The notes: generated from the letters alone by a model not told the origin. Counted from the first letter of the stretch, positions 27,355-36,048 are shown. The stretch is DNA of 64,000 bases from Rhizomicrobium palustre (GCF_011761565.1 NZ_JAASRM010000001.1:744139-808138), one strand, 5' to 3'. A program made the numbers and translations.

Positions 27355-28626
27355 ATGAACAAGAGTGTTTTGCGGGCTGCTGCGATCGCCTGCCTTCCGT
27401 TCGCCGCGATGGCGCTTGCAGTAACCTCGGCCCAGGCCGAAGAAAAAAAGGCCGAGGCCCCGAAGGTTTCCAAGGCCGTCAGCAAATTCCTGGTCGAATG
27501 CAAAAAGGGCGTCGACACGAAGGATTGGAAGCTGGCTCTCGACAATTGCCATCAGGCCGAAGCCGTGGCCGAAGCCACCGATTACGACAAGTATTTGACC
27601 CAGCGCCTCCTCGCAGTGGCCTATCTCAACACCAATGACCATGCCAAAGCCGGTCAGTCCTTCGTCTCGGTGGTGAAGAACCCGGCCACGCCGCCCGAAG
27701 ATCGCGACACCCTGATCGCGCCGGCCATTCAGCTTGCCAATGAAGCCAACAACAACGCGATGGTGATCGAACTCGGTCAGCTTGCGGTGAAGTATAATGT
27801 GAAGTCGCCGGAAGTCTGGAACGCGATGGCCGCGGCCTATTACCAGAGCAACGACAGCGCCAACGCCCTGACCTTCGCGCAGAAGGGCATCGATGCCGCC
27901 AATGCCGCTGGCAAGATCCCGCCCTATGGCCTCTATCAGATCATCGCCTTCACCTATGACAAGGCGAAGGATCGCGCCAACGAAGTGAAGGCCTTCGAAT
28001 TGATGGCCCGCGACTATGGTAAGCCTGATGACTGGCGTTACCTGCTCGATTTCTCCATGGAAATCCTGCCGCCCGGCAACAAGAAGATCGCCGCCCTCAA
28101 CCTCTACCGCCTGCGCATTCAGTCGGGTGCGACCTGGGTCGGCCAGAACTTCCTGGAAGCTGAAGACTCCGCGCACGCGATCCGTAGCTGGGGTGATTCC
28201 CGCACCTTCCTGCAGATGGGCGTGCAGCAGGGCGCGCTGATCGCTGCCAAGGTTGCTCCGGTGATGAAGCAGATCAACGACGATGCCAAGAAGGACGAAC
28301 CCATTCTTGCGACCGTCGAAAAGTCGGCGAAGAGCTCCAAGGATCTTGCCAACGTTGCGGAAGCCTATTTTGGTTATGCGCGTTATGCGGAAGCCGCGCG
28401 CGCCGCTCAGAAGGCGATCGACGCGGGTGGCGCTGGCGTGGGTGAAGCCCAGCTCGTGCTCGCCATGAGCCAGGTCAAGCAGGGCGATGAAGCCGCCGCC
28501 AAGGCGACTCTGGCCAAATTCTCAGGCGACGCCGCCCTTGGCCGCGCTGCCCAGCTTTGGAACCTCTATCTCGACCGCCGCTATGGCAAGACCGCCGCTG
28601 CGGCTGCCCCGGCTCCGGCGAAATAA
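27355..28626 (+). CDS. Periplasmic tetratricopeptide-repeat protein
   Basis: A 423-aa exported protein. The signal peptide MNKSVLRAAAIACLPFAAMA ends at AQA before EEKKAEAPK. The mature protein is almost all helical with TPR-like units (DWKLALDNCHQAEAVAEATD, AYFGYARYAEAARAAQKAID, WNAMAAAYYQSNDSANALTF). It ends in a flexible Ala/Pro tail (AAAAAPAPAK). Codon choice is highly uniform and GC-rich, the ribosome binding site is good and a very strong terminator follows, which suggests an abundant product. The function is unknown; it may be a scaffold in the periplasm or on the outer membrane. Confidence 0.75.
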   Translation: MNKSVLRAAAIACLPFAAMALAVTSAQAEEKKAEAPKVSKAVSKFLVECKKGVDTKDWKLALDNCHQAEAVAEATDYDKYLTQRLLAVAYLNTNDHAKAGQSFVSVVKNPATPPEDRDTLIAPAIQLANEANNNAMVIELGQLAVKYNVKSPEVWNAMAAAYYQSNDSANALTFAQKGIDAANAAGKIPPYGLYQIIAFTYDKAKDRANEVKAFELMARDYGKPDDWRYLLDFSMEILPPGNKKIAALNLYRLRIQSGATWVGQNFLEAEDSAHAIRSWGDSRTFLQMGVQQGALIAAKVAPVMKQINDDAKKDEPILATVEKSAKSSKDLANVAEAYFGYARYAEAARAAQKAIDAGGAGVGEAQLVLAMSQVKQGDEAAAKATLAKFSGDAALGRAAQLWNLYLDRRYGKTAAAAAPAPAK

Positions 28627-28656
28627 GCCTGTCCAAGCTTACACTTGTCTTTATCG

Positions 28657-28690
28657 GCCGGGTGCTCCAAAAGGCACCCGGCTTTTTTTT
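28657..28690 (+). terminator. Strong rho-independent terminator
   Basis: GCCGGGTGC (28657-28665) pairs perfectly with GCACCCGGC (28674-28682) across an 8-nt loop, followed by eight T residues. It ends the TPR gene transcript. Confidence 0.93.
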
Positions 28691-28716
28691 GCCCAACTCT
28701 TACCCTGAGAGCGCCC

Positions 28717-29268
28717 GTGCTCGCTTTCCTGCCGTCTGCGATCCTGTTCGTGGTGGCGCCGCTCTCCGTCAGTCTGGCGCTGTGGCTCGGCTTTGCCGCG
28801 GCTTTCGCCGTGGGCCTTAGCTATTTCGGCCCCACCGGGAAAATTCGCGTTTTCGATGGTGCGGGCCTGGTGCTGTTCGGGGCGATGGCGCTGTATGAGG
28901 GCTTCATCCGCCCGGGCAGTAGCCAAGCGGAGATCGGCCTCATCATTGAGGGCGGACTTTTCCTCGCCATTCTCTATTCCATGGCCACCCGCCGCCCCTT
29001 CACCAGCCAATATGTCTGGCTGAAGACCGAACAGGAACCAGAGCTTCTGGTGCGGGCCCACACACTCCTTACCGCAATTTGGGCCAGTGCTTTCGCCGCT
29101 CTTTGCGGCATTGACGCCTTGTGCAGCGTCAATCACAGCCTTTCTCCCGGCTGGGCGAGCGCCGGTGACCTTGTACTCTTCGGGGCAGCACTTACCTTTA
29201 CATGGCAAATGGGGGTCTATATCGACACCGGGCGTGCCCCTATCCTCCTCTTTCTCAAAAGGCGCTGA
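28717..29268 (+). CDS. Hypothetical polytopic membrane protein
   Basis: A 183-aa inner-membrane protein with about five to six hydrophobic helices (FLPSAILFVVAPLSVSLALW, GAGLVLFGAMALYEGFI, LIIEGGLFLAILYSMA, TAIWASAFAALCGIDALC, GDLVLFGAALTFTWQMGVY). The GTG at 28717 is chosen because TGAGAG precedes it and because earlier starts would overlap the terminator. No family is recognised. It ends 6 bp before yciB on the same strand, and the two membrane proteins have similar layouts, so it may act with YciB in envelope or septation biology. That link is inferred only from position. Confidence 0.7.
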   Translation: MLAFLPSAILFVVAPLSVSLALWLGFAAAFAVGLSYFGPTGKIRVFDGAGLVLFGAMALYEGFIRPGSSQAEIGLIIEGGLFLAILYSMATRRPFTSQYVWLKTEQEPELLVRAHTLLTAIWASAFAALCGIDALCSVNHSLSPGWASAGDLVLFGAALTFTWQMGVYIDTGRAPILLFLKRR

Positions 29269-29274
29269 ACACAG

Positions 29275-29844
29275 ATGCTTTTGGTCAAGGCCGTGCTTCC
29301 CATCCTCCGGGACCTTTTGGCCACGTTCGTGTTTGTCGCCTTGTTCTGGACGGTGGGCGTTTACCCCGCCACGGCGGTGGGCATCAGCCTGATCGTCGCG
29401 CAGACGCTCTATATGCATTTTCGCGGGCACAAGATCGGCGCGCTGCATTGGTTGAGCCTTGTCCTCATCGCGACCTTCGGTGGCCTGACCATTCTTTTCC
29501 ATCGCCCGCATTTCATCATGATCAAGCCGAGCCTGTTGTGGTTCGCCCTTGGCGTGGTGATGTTGCGTCGAGATTGGATGGAGCCTTATCTGCCGCCTTT
29601 CGTGGTGGCGCATCTTGAAGAGCGCCAGATCGCCAAAGCGGGTTATGCCTATGCGGCGCTGATGTTCGTGCTCGCCGTTGCCAATGTCGTGGTGGTCAAG
29701 CTTTTCAGCCCGAATTTCTGGGCCGCTTATGCCCTGCTCGGACCGACGCTCGCCCAAGCCGTTCTGTTCGGAATCTTCTATCTCTGCTTTCATAAGCAGA
29801 TCGCAGCCGGCATGCGCGCGGAGAAGCAGAAAGCCGCCGCTTAA
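29275..29844 (+). CDS. yciB: Inner-membrane septation protein YciB/IspZ family
   Basis: A 189-aa protein with five predicted transmembrane helices. It has the family-typical features of YciB, including VGVYPATAVGISLIVAQTLY and the charged loop HRPHFIMIKPSLLWFALGVV. YciB interacts with division and elongation proteins in enterobacteria and is needed for normal septation in Shigella. The C-terminus is basic and cytoplasmic (RAEKQKAAA). It is co-directional with the hypothetical membrane protein 6 bp upstream. Its stop overlaps the convergent glycosyltransferase-like gene by a few bases. Confidence 0.78.
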   Translation: MLLVKAVLPILRDLLATFVFVALFWTVGVYPATAVGISLIVAQTLYMHFRGHKIGALHWLSLVLIATFGGLTILFHRPHFIMIKPSLLWFALGVVMLRRDWMEPYLPPFVVAHLEERQIAKAGYAYAALMFVLAVANVVVVKLFSPNFWAAYALLGPTLAQAVLFGIFYLCFHKQIAAGMRAEKQKAAA

Positions 29845-30443
29845 GCCTCTACCGTGGGAAGGCGGCAGACTTTCTGGCCGATATGGCCGAGCTGTTGCGA
29901 CAAGCTGAAATCGGCCCAAAGCCGATAGCCCGCCGCGCGCGCCATATCGCAGAAGACATAATCCTCGCCCAAGAGCCCGCCATTCTCCTCATCCACGAGG
30001 AAGCGGAACCAGGGCCTCGGTAAAACATCGAACACGCTCATCTTGATCAGAAGACAGCCCGTGGGCAGGCGCAGCATTTCGACCAGCCCTTCGGGGGTGG
30101 GCGCGGCAGCATCCGGCAACATCGTGCCTAAAAGATCATAAGGCGCTACGCGCTTGGTATAGACCGCGCCAACAATATCTCTTTGGTGCACCAGAAGCTG
30201 GTAGAGCGTGGTCTGGGGAAAGATCATGTCGCTATCGAGGAAGAGCAAATAATCGGCTCCCGCCTCGCGCGCGTTTTCCACCGCCATGTTGCGCGCCTCG
30301 GCCACGATCGAGCTTTTGGTGTTGATGATCGTGACATCGAGCGGATGCACCGAAAGGCACATGCCCGCCAAAGCCAGCGCGAAATCCGCATGCACCATAT
30401 CGCCGGAAGGATAGGCGACCGCGATTTTGGGAAGCTCGGCCAT
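29841..30443 (-). CDS. GT-A-fold glycosyltransferase-like protein
   Basis: A 200-aa protein beginning MAELPKIAVAYPSGDMVHAD from the ATG at 30443. The frame is open a further 18 codons to a TTG. The pattern IINTKSSIVAEARNMAVENA, followed by GADYLLFLDSDMIFP, places a DxD metal site after a nucleotide-sugar fold. GAVYTKR, LPTGCLLIKMSVF and GEDYVFCDMARAAGYRLWAD complete a GT-A domain. This group is close to GT2 glycosyltransferases but short, so it may be a stand-alone catalytic domain or a diverged non-enzyme. It is not obviously linked to its neighbours. Confidence 0.7.
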   Translation of the reverse strand: MAELPKIAVAYPSGDMVHADFALALAGMCLSVHPLDVTIINTKSSIVAEARNMAVENAREAGADYLLFLDSDMIFPQTTLYQLLVHQRDIVGAVYTKRVAPYDLLGTMLPDAAAPTPEGLVEMLRLPTGCLLIKMSVFDVLPRPWFRFLVDEENGGLLGEDYVFCDMARAAGYRLWADFSLSQQLGHIGQKVCRLPTVEA

Positions 30444-30592
30444 GCTCAGCGCTTTCGCGAATACCTCCCCGCCATACGAGGCCAATATGGTTTCCAACCG
30501 GTTACCGCAGGAAGGAGTTTGTCACGAGATGTGGCGGAGGGGCTTGCGTATATTTCGCTAATTTCCTAAATTACGAATAATGGAGACTGGCC

Positions 30593-31528
30593 ATGAAAAT
30601 CGCGATCGCCTTGACGATGCTTTTGAGCCTCAGCGGGGCGGCGAGCGCCGCCGAGCAAGAGGTGAGCTTGGGGCCGCTAAAAGGTACGTTAGAAACGCCG
30701 GAGCATCTCAAGGATGGCCCCGCGGTGCTGATCATCGCAGGCTCCGGCCCGACCGACCGCGACGGCAATTCCTCCATCGGCGGCGTGACGCCCGCAACCT
30801 ATAAGCTTCTGGCACAAGGGCTGGCGGCAGAGGGCATCCCCTCCTTGCGCTATGACAAGCGCGGTATTGGTGCGAGCAAAGCCGCGCTGACGCGCGAAGA
30901 GGATTTGCGTTTTTCAAATTACGTCGATGACGCCGCGGGCTTTGCCGAATTGCTCAGGAGCCAGCCGCATGTGACCTGCGTGGTGCTGTTCGGTCATTCC
31001 GAAGGCGCGCTGATCGCAGCGCTCGCGGCTGCCAAGACAAAAGTCTGCGGCGTGATCTCGGTGGCGGGTGCAGGCTTTCCCGCCGATGAAATCATGCTGA
31101 AACAGTTCGCCGGAATGGGCCTTCCCGCGGCAGCTTTGGAGCAAGCCAAGGGTTATTTCGCCACACTGAAAAAAGGCGAGATGATCGGCGATGTCCCGCA
31201 TGGCTGGGCGGCAATTTTCCGCCCCTCGATCCAACCTTATATGGCCTCCTGGATCAGCGTCGATCCTGCCCAAGCGCTGGGCGCGGTGAAGGCGCCGGTT
31301 CTTATTCTGCAAGGGCGCAATGACATCCAAGTGCCGGTGGAAAATGTCGAACGCCTCGCCCAAGGCGCCCCCAAAGCCAAGCTGGTACTGCTCGACGGCA
31401 CAAACCATGTCTTGAAGTCTGCGCCTGCCGAGCGCGCCGCCAATGTCGCGACCTATGCCGATCCCGCACTGCCGCTCGCGCCGGGCGTGGTGCAGAATGT
31501 GGTGGATTTCGTGAAAGGCCTGAAATGA
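30593..31528 (+). CDS. Secreted alpha/beta hydrolase
   Basis: A 311-aa serine hydrolase with a signal peptide (MKIAIALTMLLSLSGAASAA). The alpha/beta core starts at AVLIIAGSGPTDRDG (oxyanion strand). The nucleophile is the serine in LFGHSEGALIAALAA, the acidic residue is probably in LILQGRNDIQVPVEN, and the histidine is in LDGTNHVLKS. It belongs to a group of periplasmic esterase-like hydrolases. It overlaps the SdpR-like regulator by 4 bp, so it heads the operon with SdpR and SdpI. The substrate is unknown. Confidence 0.82.
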   Translation: MKIAIALTMLLSLSGAASAAEQEVSLGPLKGTLETPEHLKDGPAVLIIAGSGPTDRDGNSSIGGVTPATYKLLAQGLAAEGIPSLRYDKRGIGASKAALTREEDLRFSNYVDDAAGFAELLRSQPHVTCVVLFGHSEGALIAALAAAKTKVCGVISVAGAGFPADEIMLKQFAGMGLPAAALEQAKGYFATLKKGEMIGDVPHGWAAIFRPSIQPYMASWISVDPAQALGAVKAPVLILQGRNDIQVPVENVERLAQGAPKAKLVLLDGTNHVLKSAPAERAANVATYADPALPLAPGVVQNVVDFVKGLK

Positions 31529-31812
31529 GCGACGTTTTCGATGCCCTCGCCCATCCTGTCCGGCGCGAAATCCTCAAACTCTTGCGCGAAGGCGCGATGA
31601 GCGCAGGTGACATCGCTACCCATTTCGATCTCGCCAAGCCGACCCTTTCAGGCCATTTCACGGTCTTGAAAACCGCGGGCCTTGTCACCACCGAGCGGCG
31701 CGGCACCACCATTCTCTACCGCTTGAATATGAGCGTGATGGAAGAAGCCTTGGCGGCAATGCTGTCGCTGATGGGCGAAGGAGATAAGGCATGGAAACCC
31801 GCGCGCCGCTGA
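31525..31812 (+). CDS. ArsR-type regulator, SdpR autorepressor family
   Basis: A 95-aa winged-helix protein: MSDVFDALAHPVRREILKLL, AGDIATHFDLAKPTLSGHFT, VLKTAGLVTTERRGTTILYR. This is the standard layout of the SdpR family, which in Bacillus represses the sdpRI operon until SdpI traps it at the membrane. It lacks the cysteine metal site of ArsR itself. Its start overlaps the hydrolase stop and its end overlaps the SdpI-like gene by 22 bp, which supports a co-regulated three-gene unit. Confidence 0.85.
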   Translation: MSDVFDALAHPVRREILKLLREGAMSAGDIATHFDLAKPTLSGHFTVLKTAGLVTTERRGTTILYRLNMSVMEEALAAMLSLMGEGDKAWKPARR

Positions 31813-32447
31813 TTTTGAGCCTCGCTCTGATCCTTGGCATGATCGCCATCAGCCTGTGGGCTTGGCCGCATCTTTCTCCCAATGGCCTGATCGCCATTCA
31901 TTTCGGCCAGCACGGCCAAGCCAATGGCTTTGCCAGACGCGAGGTGGCACTCTTCTGGGCACCTCTTTTGGCCCTGGGCCTGACCATCGTCTTTGCCCTT
32001 TACGCTCATTCCCAATCGAACCACCAGACCGCCTACCAAGGCGCTTTCATCACGGCTTGGCTCGGGGCCGTGACAGCGGTGTTTGTCGGCCATTGTATAG
32101 TGGTTTTCGCCGCGCGCGGTTTTCATCCGGCCATCGCCGGAACCGGCGTGCTGGTGCCTGCGCTGCTTCTGACGGTGCTTGGCAACAGCCTTGGCAAAAC
32201 GCGGCCAAATCCCTTGATCGGCGTGCGCACGCCATGGACCAAGAAAAGCGATCTTGCATGGGATAAAACCAACCGGTTGGCGGGACGGCTTTGTGTGGCG
32301 ACGGGCCTTGCGAGCCTTGCCGCGTTGGCCGCCGGCGGGCCACTGATCGGCCATGGCGTGCTGTTGAGCGGCGTCGTCATTATGACAGCCCTATGTATCC
32401 CCCTTTCACGCCATTATTGGCGCCGCGATCCCAACCGGCGGATGTAG
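31791..32447 (+). CDS. SdpI family membrane protein
   Basis: A 218-aa protein with about six transmembrane helices. The N-terminal half resembles DUF1648 (WAWPHLSPNGLIAIHFGQHG). The C-terminal half has the SdpI motif NPLIGVRTPWTKKSDLAWDK. In Bacillus, SdpI is an immunity protein against the SdpC toxin and also the signal receptor that sequesters SdpR. No SdpC-like toxin gene is visible here, so the pair probably serves another signalling role. Overlap with the regulator gene suggests translational coupling. Confidence 0.85.
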   Translation: METRAPLILSLALILGMIAISLWAWPHLSPNGLIAIHFGQHGQANGFARREVALFWAPLLALGLTIVFALYAHSQSNHQTAYQGAFITAWLGAVTAVFVGHCIVVFAARGFHPAIAGTGVLVPALLLTVLGNSLGKTRPNPLIGVRTPWTKKSDLAWDKTNRLAGRLCVATGLASLAALAAGGPLIGHGVLLSGVVIMTALCIPLSRHYWRRDPNRRM

Positions 32448-32638
32448 GCCGGAGGACAAGGTTGCCGCGCATACACCATGACAGGCGCTGACTGTGCCCT
32501 GAAAACGGCGCACGGAAGGAAATCCCGCAGCTACGACCCCAAAACCATTTCCAATTGTCCGCCATGTGATATGTCGAAAGGAGCATCGTTTCTTTCGGAT
32601 TGGGAGCAGAGGGCTATTCGTAAAGCTCCTGCATTCAT

Positions 32639-33325
32639 GTGATTTTGAACAAGCGGACGTTGAGCAAAGAGCCCGCGGGCAAGAAGATTTCGCGTATCGC
32701 CGCGTTGGCCCTTGCAGGGCTGGCTCTCGCTGGATGCGCCGGGATTTTCGAGCCAGAAAAACCGCTGCCCGCCGAACAGATGCCGCTTTTGGAAAAACGC
32801 ATTATCGCCCTCGTCGCAGAACGGCGCGCCAAGACCGATCCCAAGGCCCGTATCATGCTCGTGGACCCAGCCTTATCGGTCATCGCCAAGAAGCGCAGCG
32901 ATGAGATGGCGCGCACCAATTCCTTTTCCTCCGGGGAGGACCCCCATGTCTCGGCCACCATGCTGATGAATGCCGATGCCAAGTTTCAGGGCCTTGTCGG
33001 CGAGAACGTCGCCGCGCAGCGCTTCACGGCCAAGGACGGCATCGATGTGGAGGTCTTCGCCAAGCGCTTTGTCGATGGCTGGACCGCCTCCAAGCCACAT
33101 CTGGAGAACCTCTCCTTTGCCGAATACGACCGCACCGGGGTGGGCGCCTCGGTGAATGCCGACACCGTTTATGTGGCGCAGATCTTCACCAGCGATCTTG
33201 GCATCACCGACAAGCCGGGCAACGCCCCGGACGTTCAGACCGTGCCCTTGCCCAAAGACGGCGCGAACGACAACAAAGCCCCCCTGATGCTGCGCGGCGC
33301 CATCGGCGGGGGACCTTCCCAGTAG
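32639..33325 (+). CDS. CAP/SCP-domain lipoprotein
   Basis: A 228-aa protein with a lipobox (ALAGLALAGC, Cys at about 33), so it is anchored to the outer or inner membrane. The mature part is a CAP-like domain: RIIALVAERRAKTDPKARIM, SDEMARTNSFSSGEDPHVSA, GENVAAQRF, FVDGWTASKPHLENLSFAEY, YVAQIFTSDLG. The layout and the GENVA and W/H residues match the bacterial YkwD-type CAP family, whose function is mostly unknown. The GTG at 32639 is used; a TTG six codons later (32657) is also possible. Confidence 0.78.
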   Translation: MILNKRTLSKEPAGKKISRIAALALAGLALAGCAGIFEPEKPLPAEQMPLLEKRIIALVAERRAKTDPKARIMLVDPALSVIAKKRSDEMARTNSFSSGEDPHVSATMLMNADAKFQGLVGENVAAQRFTAKDGIDVEVFAKRFVDGWTASKPHLENLSFAEYDRTGVGASVNADTVYVAQIFTSDLGITDKPGNAPDVQTVPLPKDGANDNKAPLMLRGAIGGGPSQ

Positions 33326-33352
33326 GATAATCCCCCACCCCAAGCCCAAAAC

Positions 33353-33397
33353 GCCCGGAAACCGGGCCGTTGCCTGCCCCCAAACCTTAAAGGTTTG
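33353..33397. promoter_or_regulatory. Two stem-loops in the CAP/PodJ intergenic region
   Basis: GCCCGG-AAA-CCGGGC (33353-33367) is a perfect short hairpin that could end the CAP gene transcript. CAAACCTT-A-AAGGTTTG (33381-33397) is a second exact palindrome of 8-bp arms. Neither has a T run. The second lies just upstream of the CtrA-like box. Confidence 0.4.
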
Positions 33398-33403
33398 TTT
33401 GCG

Positions 33404-33418
33404 ATAACGGTCTCTTAA
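33404..33418 (+). promoter_or_regulatory. CtrA-like binding box upstream of the PodJ-like gene
   Basis: ATAA (33404-33407), 7 bp, TTAA (33415-33418) differs by one base from the CtrA consensus TTAA-N7-TTAA. It is 129 bp before the start of the PodJ-like gene. Control by the cell-cycle regulator CtrA would fit a polarity factor. Confidence 0.4.
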
Positions 33419-33546
33419 TTTCTTAGGGCGAATTTTAGGACTATGGGCGAAACACGAGCCTTGGCTCCTGAAATACAGCACGTTCCTTTACACCACATCT
33501 TGGCACCGGTACTTTATGTGGGGGAGGATGCGTCACGAGAGACGAG

Positions 33547-36006
33547 ATGCGGCCAGATTTGCCATGGAATGTCGCGGGAATCTCAGCAGAGGCCCGCGAA
33601 GCAGCCCGCGCGGCAGCGCGCCGGGAAGGCTTGTCTGTGGGCGAATGGCTCACCCGCCGGATCGTCTCTGGCCTTACCGAGCCGGGGTATATCGCCATGA
33701 ACGACGCCCGTTCCGAATGGCCCGCCCGGGAATACCGGGCAGAACCTGACAGCCATGCCGACCGCCAGCGCCGCGAAAGCGATGCCATGCTGGACCGGGT
33801 CTCCAAAAGCGAGGCCGAGACCGCCGACGTTTACCGCCGTATCGAAGATCAGATGCGCACCATGGCGCGGCGGCTGGATGCCTCCGAACGCAGCCAGAGC
33901 GAAAGCAACCGGGTGATCTCCAAAGCCGCGGTGGAGATGAACATCACCGCCCGCGAGCAATCCCAAGCTTTCGAACAGCTCGGCAGCCAGCTCACCATGC
34001 TCGCCGAAAGGCTGGGGCGGGTGGAAGGCCGCGAGAGCGGCGAAGGCATGCGCGAAGCCGTGAAGGCTCTGCATCAAGGCCTTTCGCGTCTTGCCGATCA
34101 GATCAGCGAGACCGCCAATCAATCGGCGCAGCAGATTTCCAACCTCGCCAATAATCTTGAGACCGTAGCCGGCCGGGTGAGCCAGACGCGCCAGGACGCG
34201 CTTGCGGCCACACAGGCGATGGCCGAAAGCCTGACCCAATCGATGGAATCGCGGCTTGCCGTTCTCGATGAGCGCGTCAAATCGCTGGAAACCACAAGCC
34301 AAGCCACCTCGGCATCGCTGTCTCGCGCCCTCGACGCAGTTGACGCCCAAAAGCGCCTGCCCTCCCCCATGGAGGCTATCGAGCGCTTGGAAGACAGCGT
34401 GCGCCGGCTGGAAGAAAACCACCAGGACCCGGCGCTCGACCGCCGCCTCTCGGGCCTGGAACGCAATCTCGCCGATGTCACCGATCGCCTCGAAGACGGC
34501 TTGGACGACAAGCAGACGCTTTCCGGCGTTGAGGATCATCTGAAAAAGCTGGTCGCCCGGCTGGACGCCCTCGAAGAAACCCAGCGGGATGCGGCCAGCG
34601 AATGGCGCGCCTTTGCCGAACGTGACAAACCCCGCGAAGAGCTGCCGCCGCAGATCGAGCCGGTAGCGCCGCCGCCTTTCACCCCGCCGCCGATGGCGAC
34701 CGCCGCCTTCACGCCGCCGCCTCTGGCCTCTGCAAGCGTGGCTACGGCGAGCTTCACCCCGCCGCCAGCCGCAGCTTTTGGGCCGCTGCCGGGATATGAA
34801 GTCCCGCCGCCTGTGGCCGAGCCTCCGCTTGCGCCGCCGCCGACCTTCACCGATCCGCTGCCGAATTACGAAATTCCGGCGGAAGCCTTTGTGCCGCCGC
34901 AGAGCGATGTGCCGCCGACGGTGGAATCCTATCTCGCCGCCGCCCGCCGTTCGGCCCGCGCTGCCGCCGCCCAGGAAGCTGAGCGAAGCGGCAATCTGCG
35001 CTGGGGCTCTACCGCGAAGGCAAAGCCCGAAAAAACGCAGAAAACCCGCCCGCTAGTGGTGTTCCTGGTCGCCCTGATTGCAATTTTCGTGATCGCGGGC
35101 GCCATTCTATCTCGCCAGAACACCAAGCTGATGGCGCCGCCGCAGCCTGTGGCTCAGAAAGCCCTGACGCCCGCGCCCGATCTGCACGCTTCGGCAGAAG
35201 GCGAGGCTAAACCTGGGGCGGACGCCTCTGCCCCGGCTCATACGGGCCCGGCCAATGCCACGACAACCGCGCCGGCAAACACGGCGCCTGCCAATCCAAA
35301 GCAGGTGAATGCTGCTGCGCCAGAACCTTCCAAACCCGCGTCTCAGCTCGCCGCCCTGCCGCCGCAAAATCAGCTGAATGCGCGCGCGCCGCTCGACCGG
35401 CTGACTCAGGCGGCCAATGGCGGCAACGCCAAAGCCCAGCTTATCGTGGGGCTGAAATATCTCGAACATGACGGCGTGCCGGAAAACTTCGCCGAAGCCG
35501 CCAAATGGCTGGGCAAAGCGGCCGAAGCTGGAGAGCCGGTGGCGCAATACCGCCTCGGCACCATGTTCGAGCGCGGCCGCGGTGTTCCCGCCGATGCCGC
35601 CAAGGCGATCCGCTGGTATCAAGCCGCCGCCAATCAAGGCAATCGCAAGGCGATGCATAACCTCGCGGTCGCCTTCACCGATGGCCCATCCAAGAACTAC
35701 ACCGAAGCTTCGCGCTGGTTCCTGAAGGCAGCCAATCTCGGCCTCTCCGACAGCCAGTTCAATCTGGCCGTGCTCTATGAGCGCGGCCTTGGCGTGCCGC
35801 AGAACCTGGTCGATGCTTATAAATGGTATGCTATCGCAGCGGCGCAGGGGGACGGCGAATCCAAGTCGCGCCTGAACGCCATCGCCAGCCAGCTCGACAG
35901 TGAAGCGCGTGCGGCAGCCCAGCATGCTGCTGACGTTTTCCGGCCCGGCCAGCTCGACGCCAGGGCCAACGTCGCCCCCACTGTGGGTGACGTGACGCGC
36001 GGCTGA
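33547..36006 (+). CDS. PodJ-like polar localisation factor (coiled coil, TM, SEL1 repeats)
   Basis: An 819-aa single-pass protein. The N-terminus (RPDLPWNVAGISAEAREAAR, REGLSVGEWLTRRIV) matches the alphaproteobacterial PodJ/PodJL family. Residues about 75-370 are long heptad-rich coiled coils (for example VYRRIEDQMRTMARRLDASE). A Pro-rich linker of repeated TPPP/PPPF-type motifs runs to about 450, followed by a transmembrane helix (about 501-522, PLVVFLVALIAIFVIAGAIL). An Ala/Pro-rich periplasmic stretch precedes about four SEL1/TPR repeats (about 618-780). PodJ organises polar proteins and division-related asymmetry in Caulobacter. Unlike that protein, no C-terminal peptidoglycan-binding domain is visible, so the periplasmic end is shorter. 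Confidence 0.82.
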   Translation: MRPDLPWNVAGISAEAREAARAAARREGLSVGEWLTRRIVSGLTEPGYIAMNDARSEWPAREYRAEPDSHADRQRRESDAMLDRVSKSEAETADVYRRIEDQMRTMARRLDASERSQSESNRVISKAAVEMNITAREQSQAFEQLGSQLTMLAERLGRVEGRESGEGMREAVKALHQGLSRLADQISETANQSAQQISNLANNLETVAGRVSQTRQDALAATQAMAESLTQSMESRLAVLDERVKSLETTSQATSASLSRALDAVDAQKRLPSPMEAIERLEDSVRRLEENHQDPALDRRLSGLERNLADVTDRLEDGLDDKQTLSGVEDHLKKLVARLDALEETQRDAASEWRAFAERDKPREELPPQIEPVAPPPFTPPPMATAAFTPPPLASASVATASFTPPPAAAFGPLPGYEVPPPVAEPPLAPPPTFTDPLPNYEIPAEAFVPPQSDVPPTVESYLAAARRSARAAAAQEAERSGNLRWGSTAKAKPEKTQKTRPLVVFLVALIAIFVIAGAILSRQNTKLMAPPQPVAQKALTPAPDLHASAEGEAKPGADASAPAHTGPANATTTAPANTAPANPKQVNAAAPEPSKPASQLAALPPQNQLNARAPLDRLTQAANGGNAKAQLIVGLKYLEHDGVPENFAEAAKWLGKAAEAGEPVAQYRLGTMFERGRGVPADAAKAIRWYQAAANQGNRKAMHNLAVAFTDGPSKNYTEASRWFLKAANLGLSDSQFNLAVLYERGLGVPQNLVDAYKWYAIAAAQGDGESKSRLNAIASQLDSEARAAAQHAADVFRPGQLDARANVAPTVGDVTRG

Positions 36007-36012
36007 TTGCAA

Positions 36013-36048
36013 AGGGCGGCCCTCTACGCGGCCGCCCTGATTTGTTTC
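36013..36048 (+). terminator. Rho-independent terminator after the PodJ-like gene
   Basis: AGGGCGGC (36013-36020) pairs with GCCGCCCT (36031-36038) across a 10-nt loop, followed by GATTTGTTT. It begins 7 bp after the stop codon. Confidence 0.75.

Noticed and set aside
32448..32638. A possible riboswitch before the CAP lipoprotein gene
   Set aside because: I could not match the sequence to any riboswitch core, and the gene is not of a type usually so regulated.
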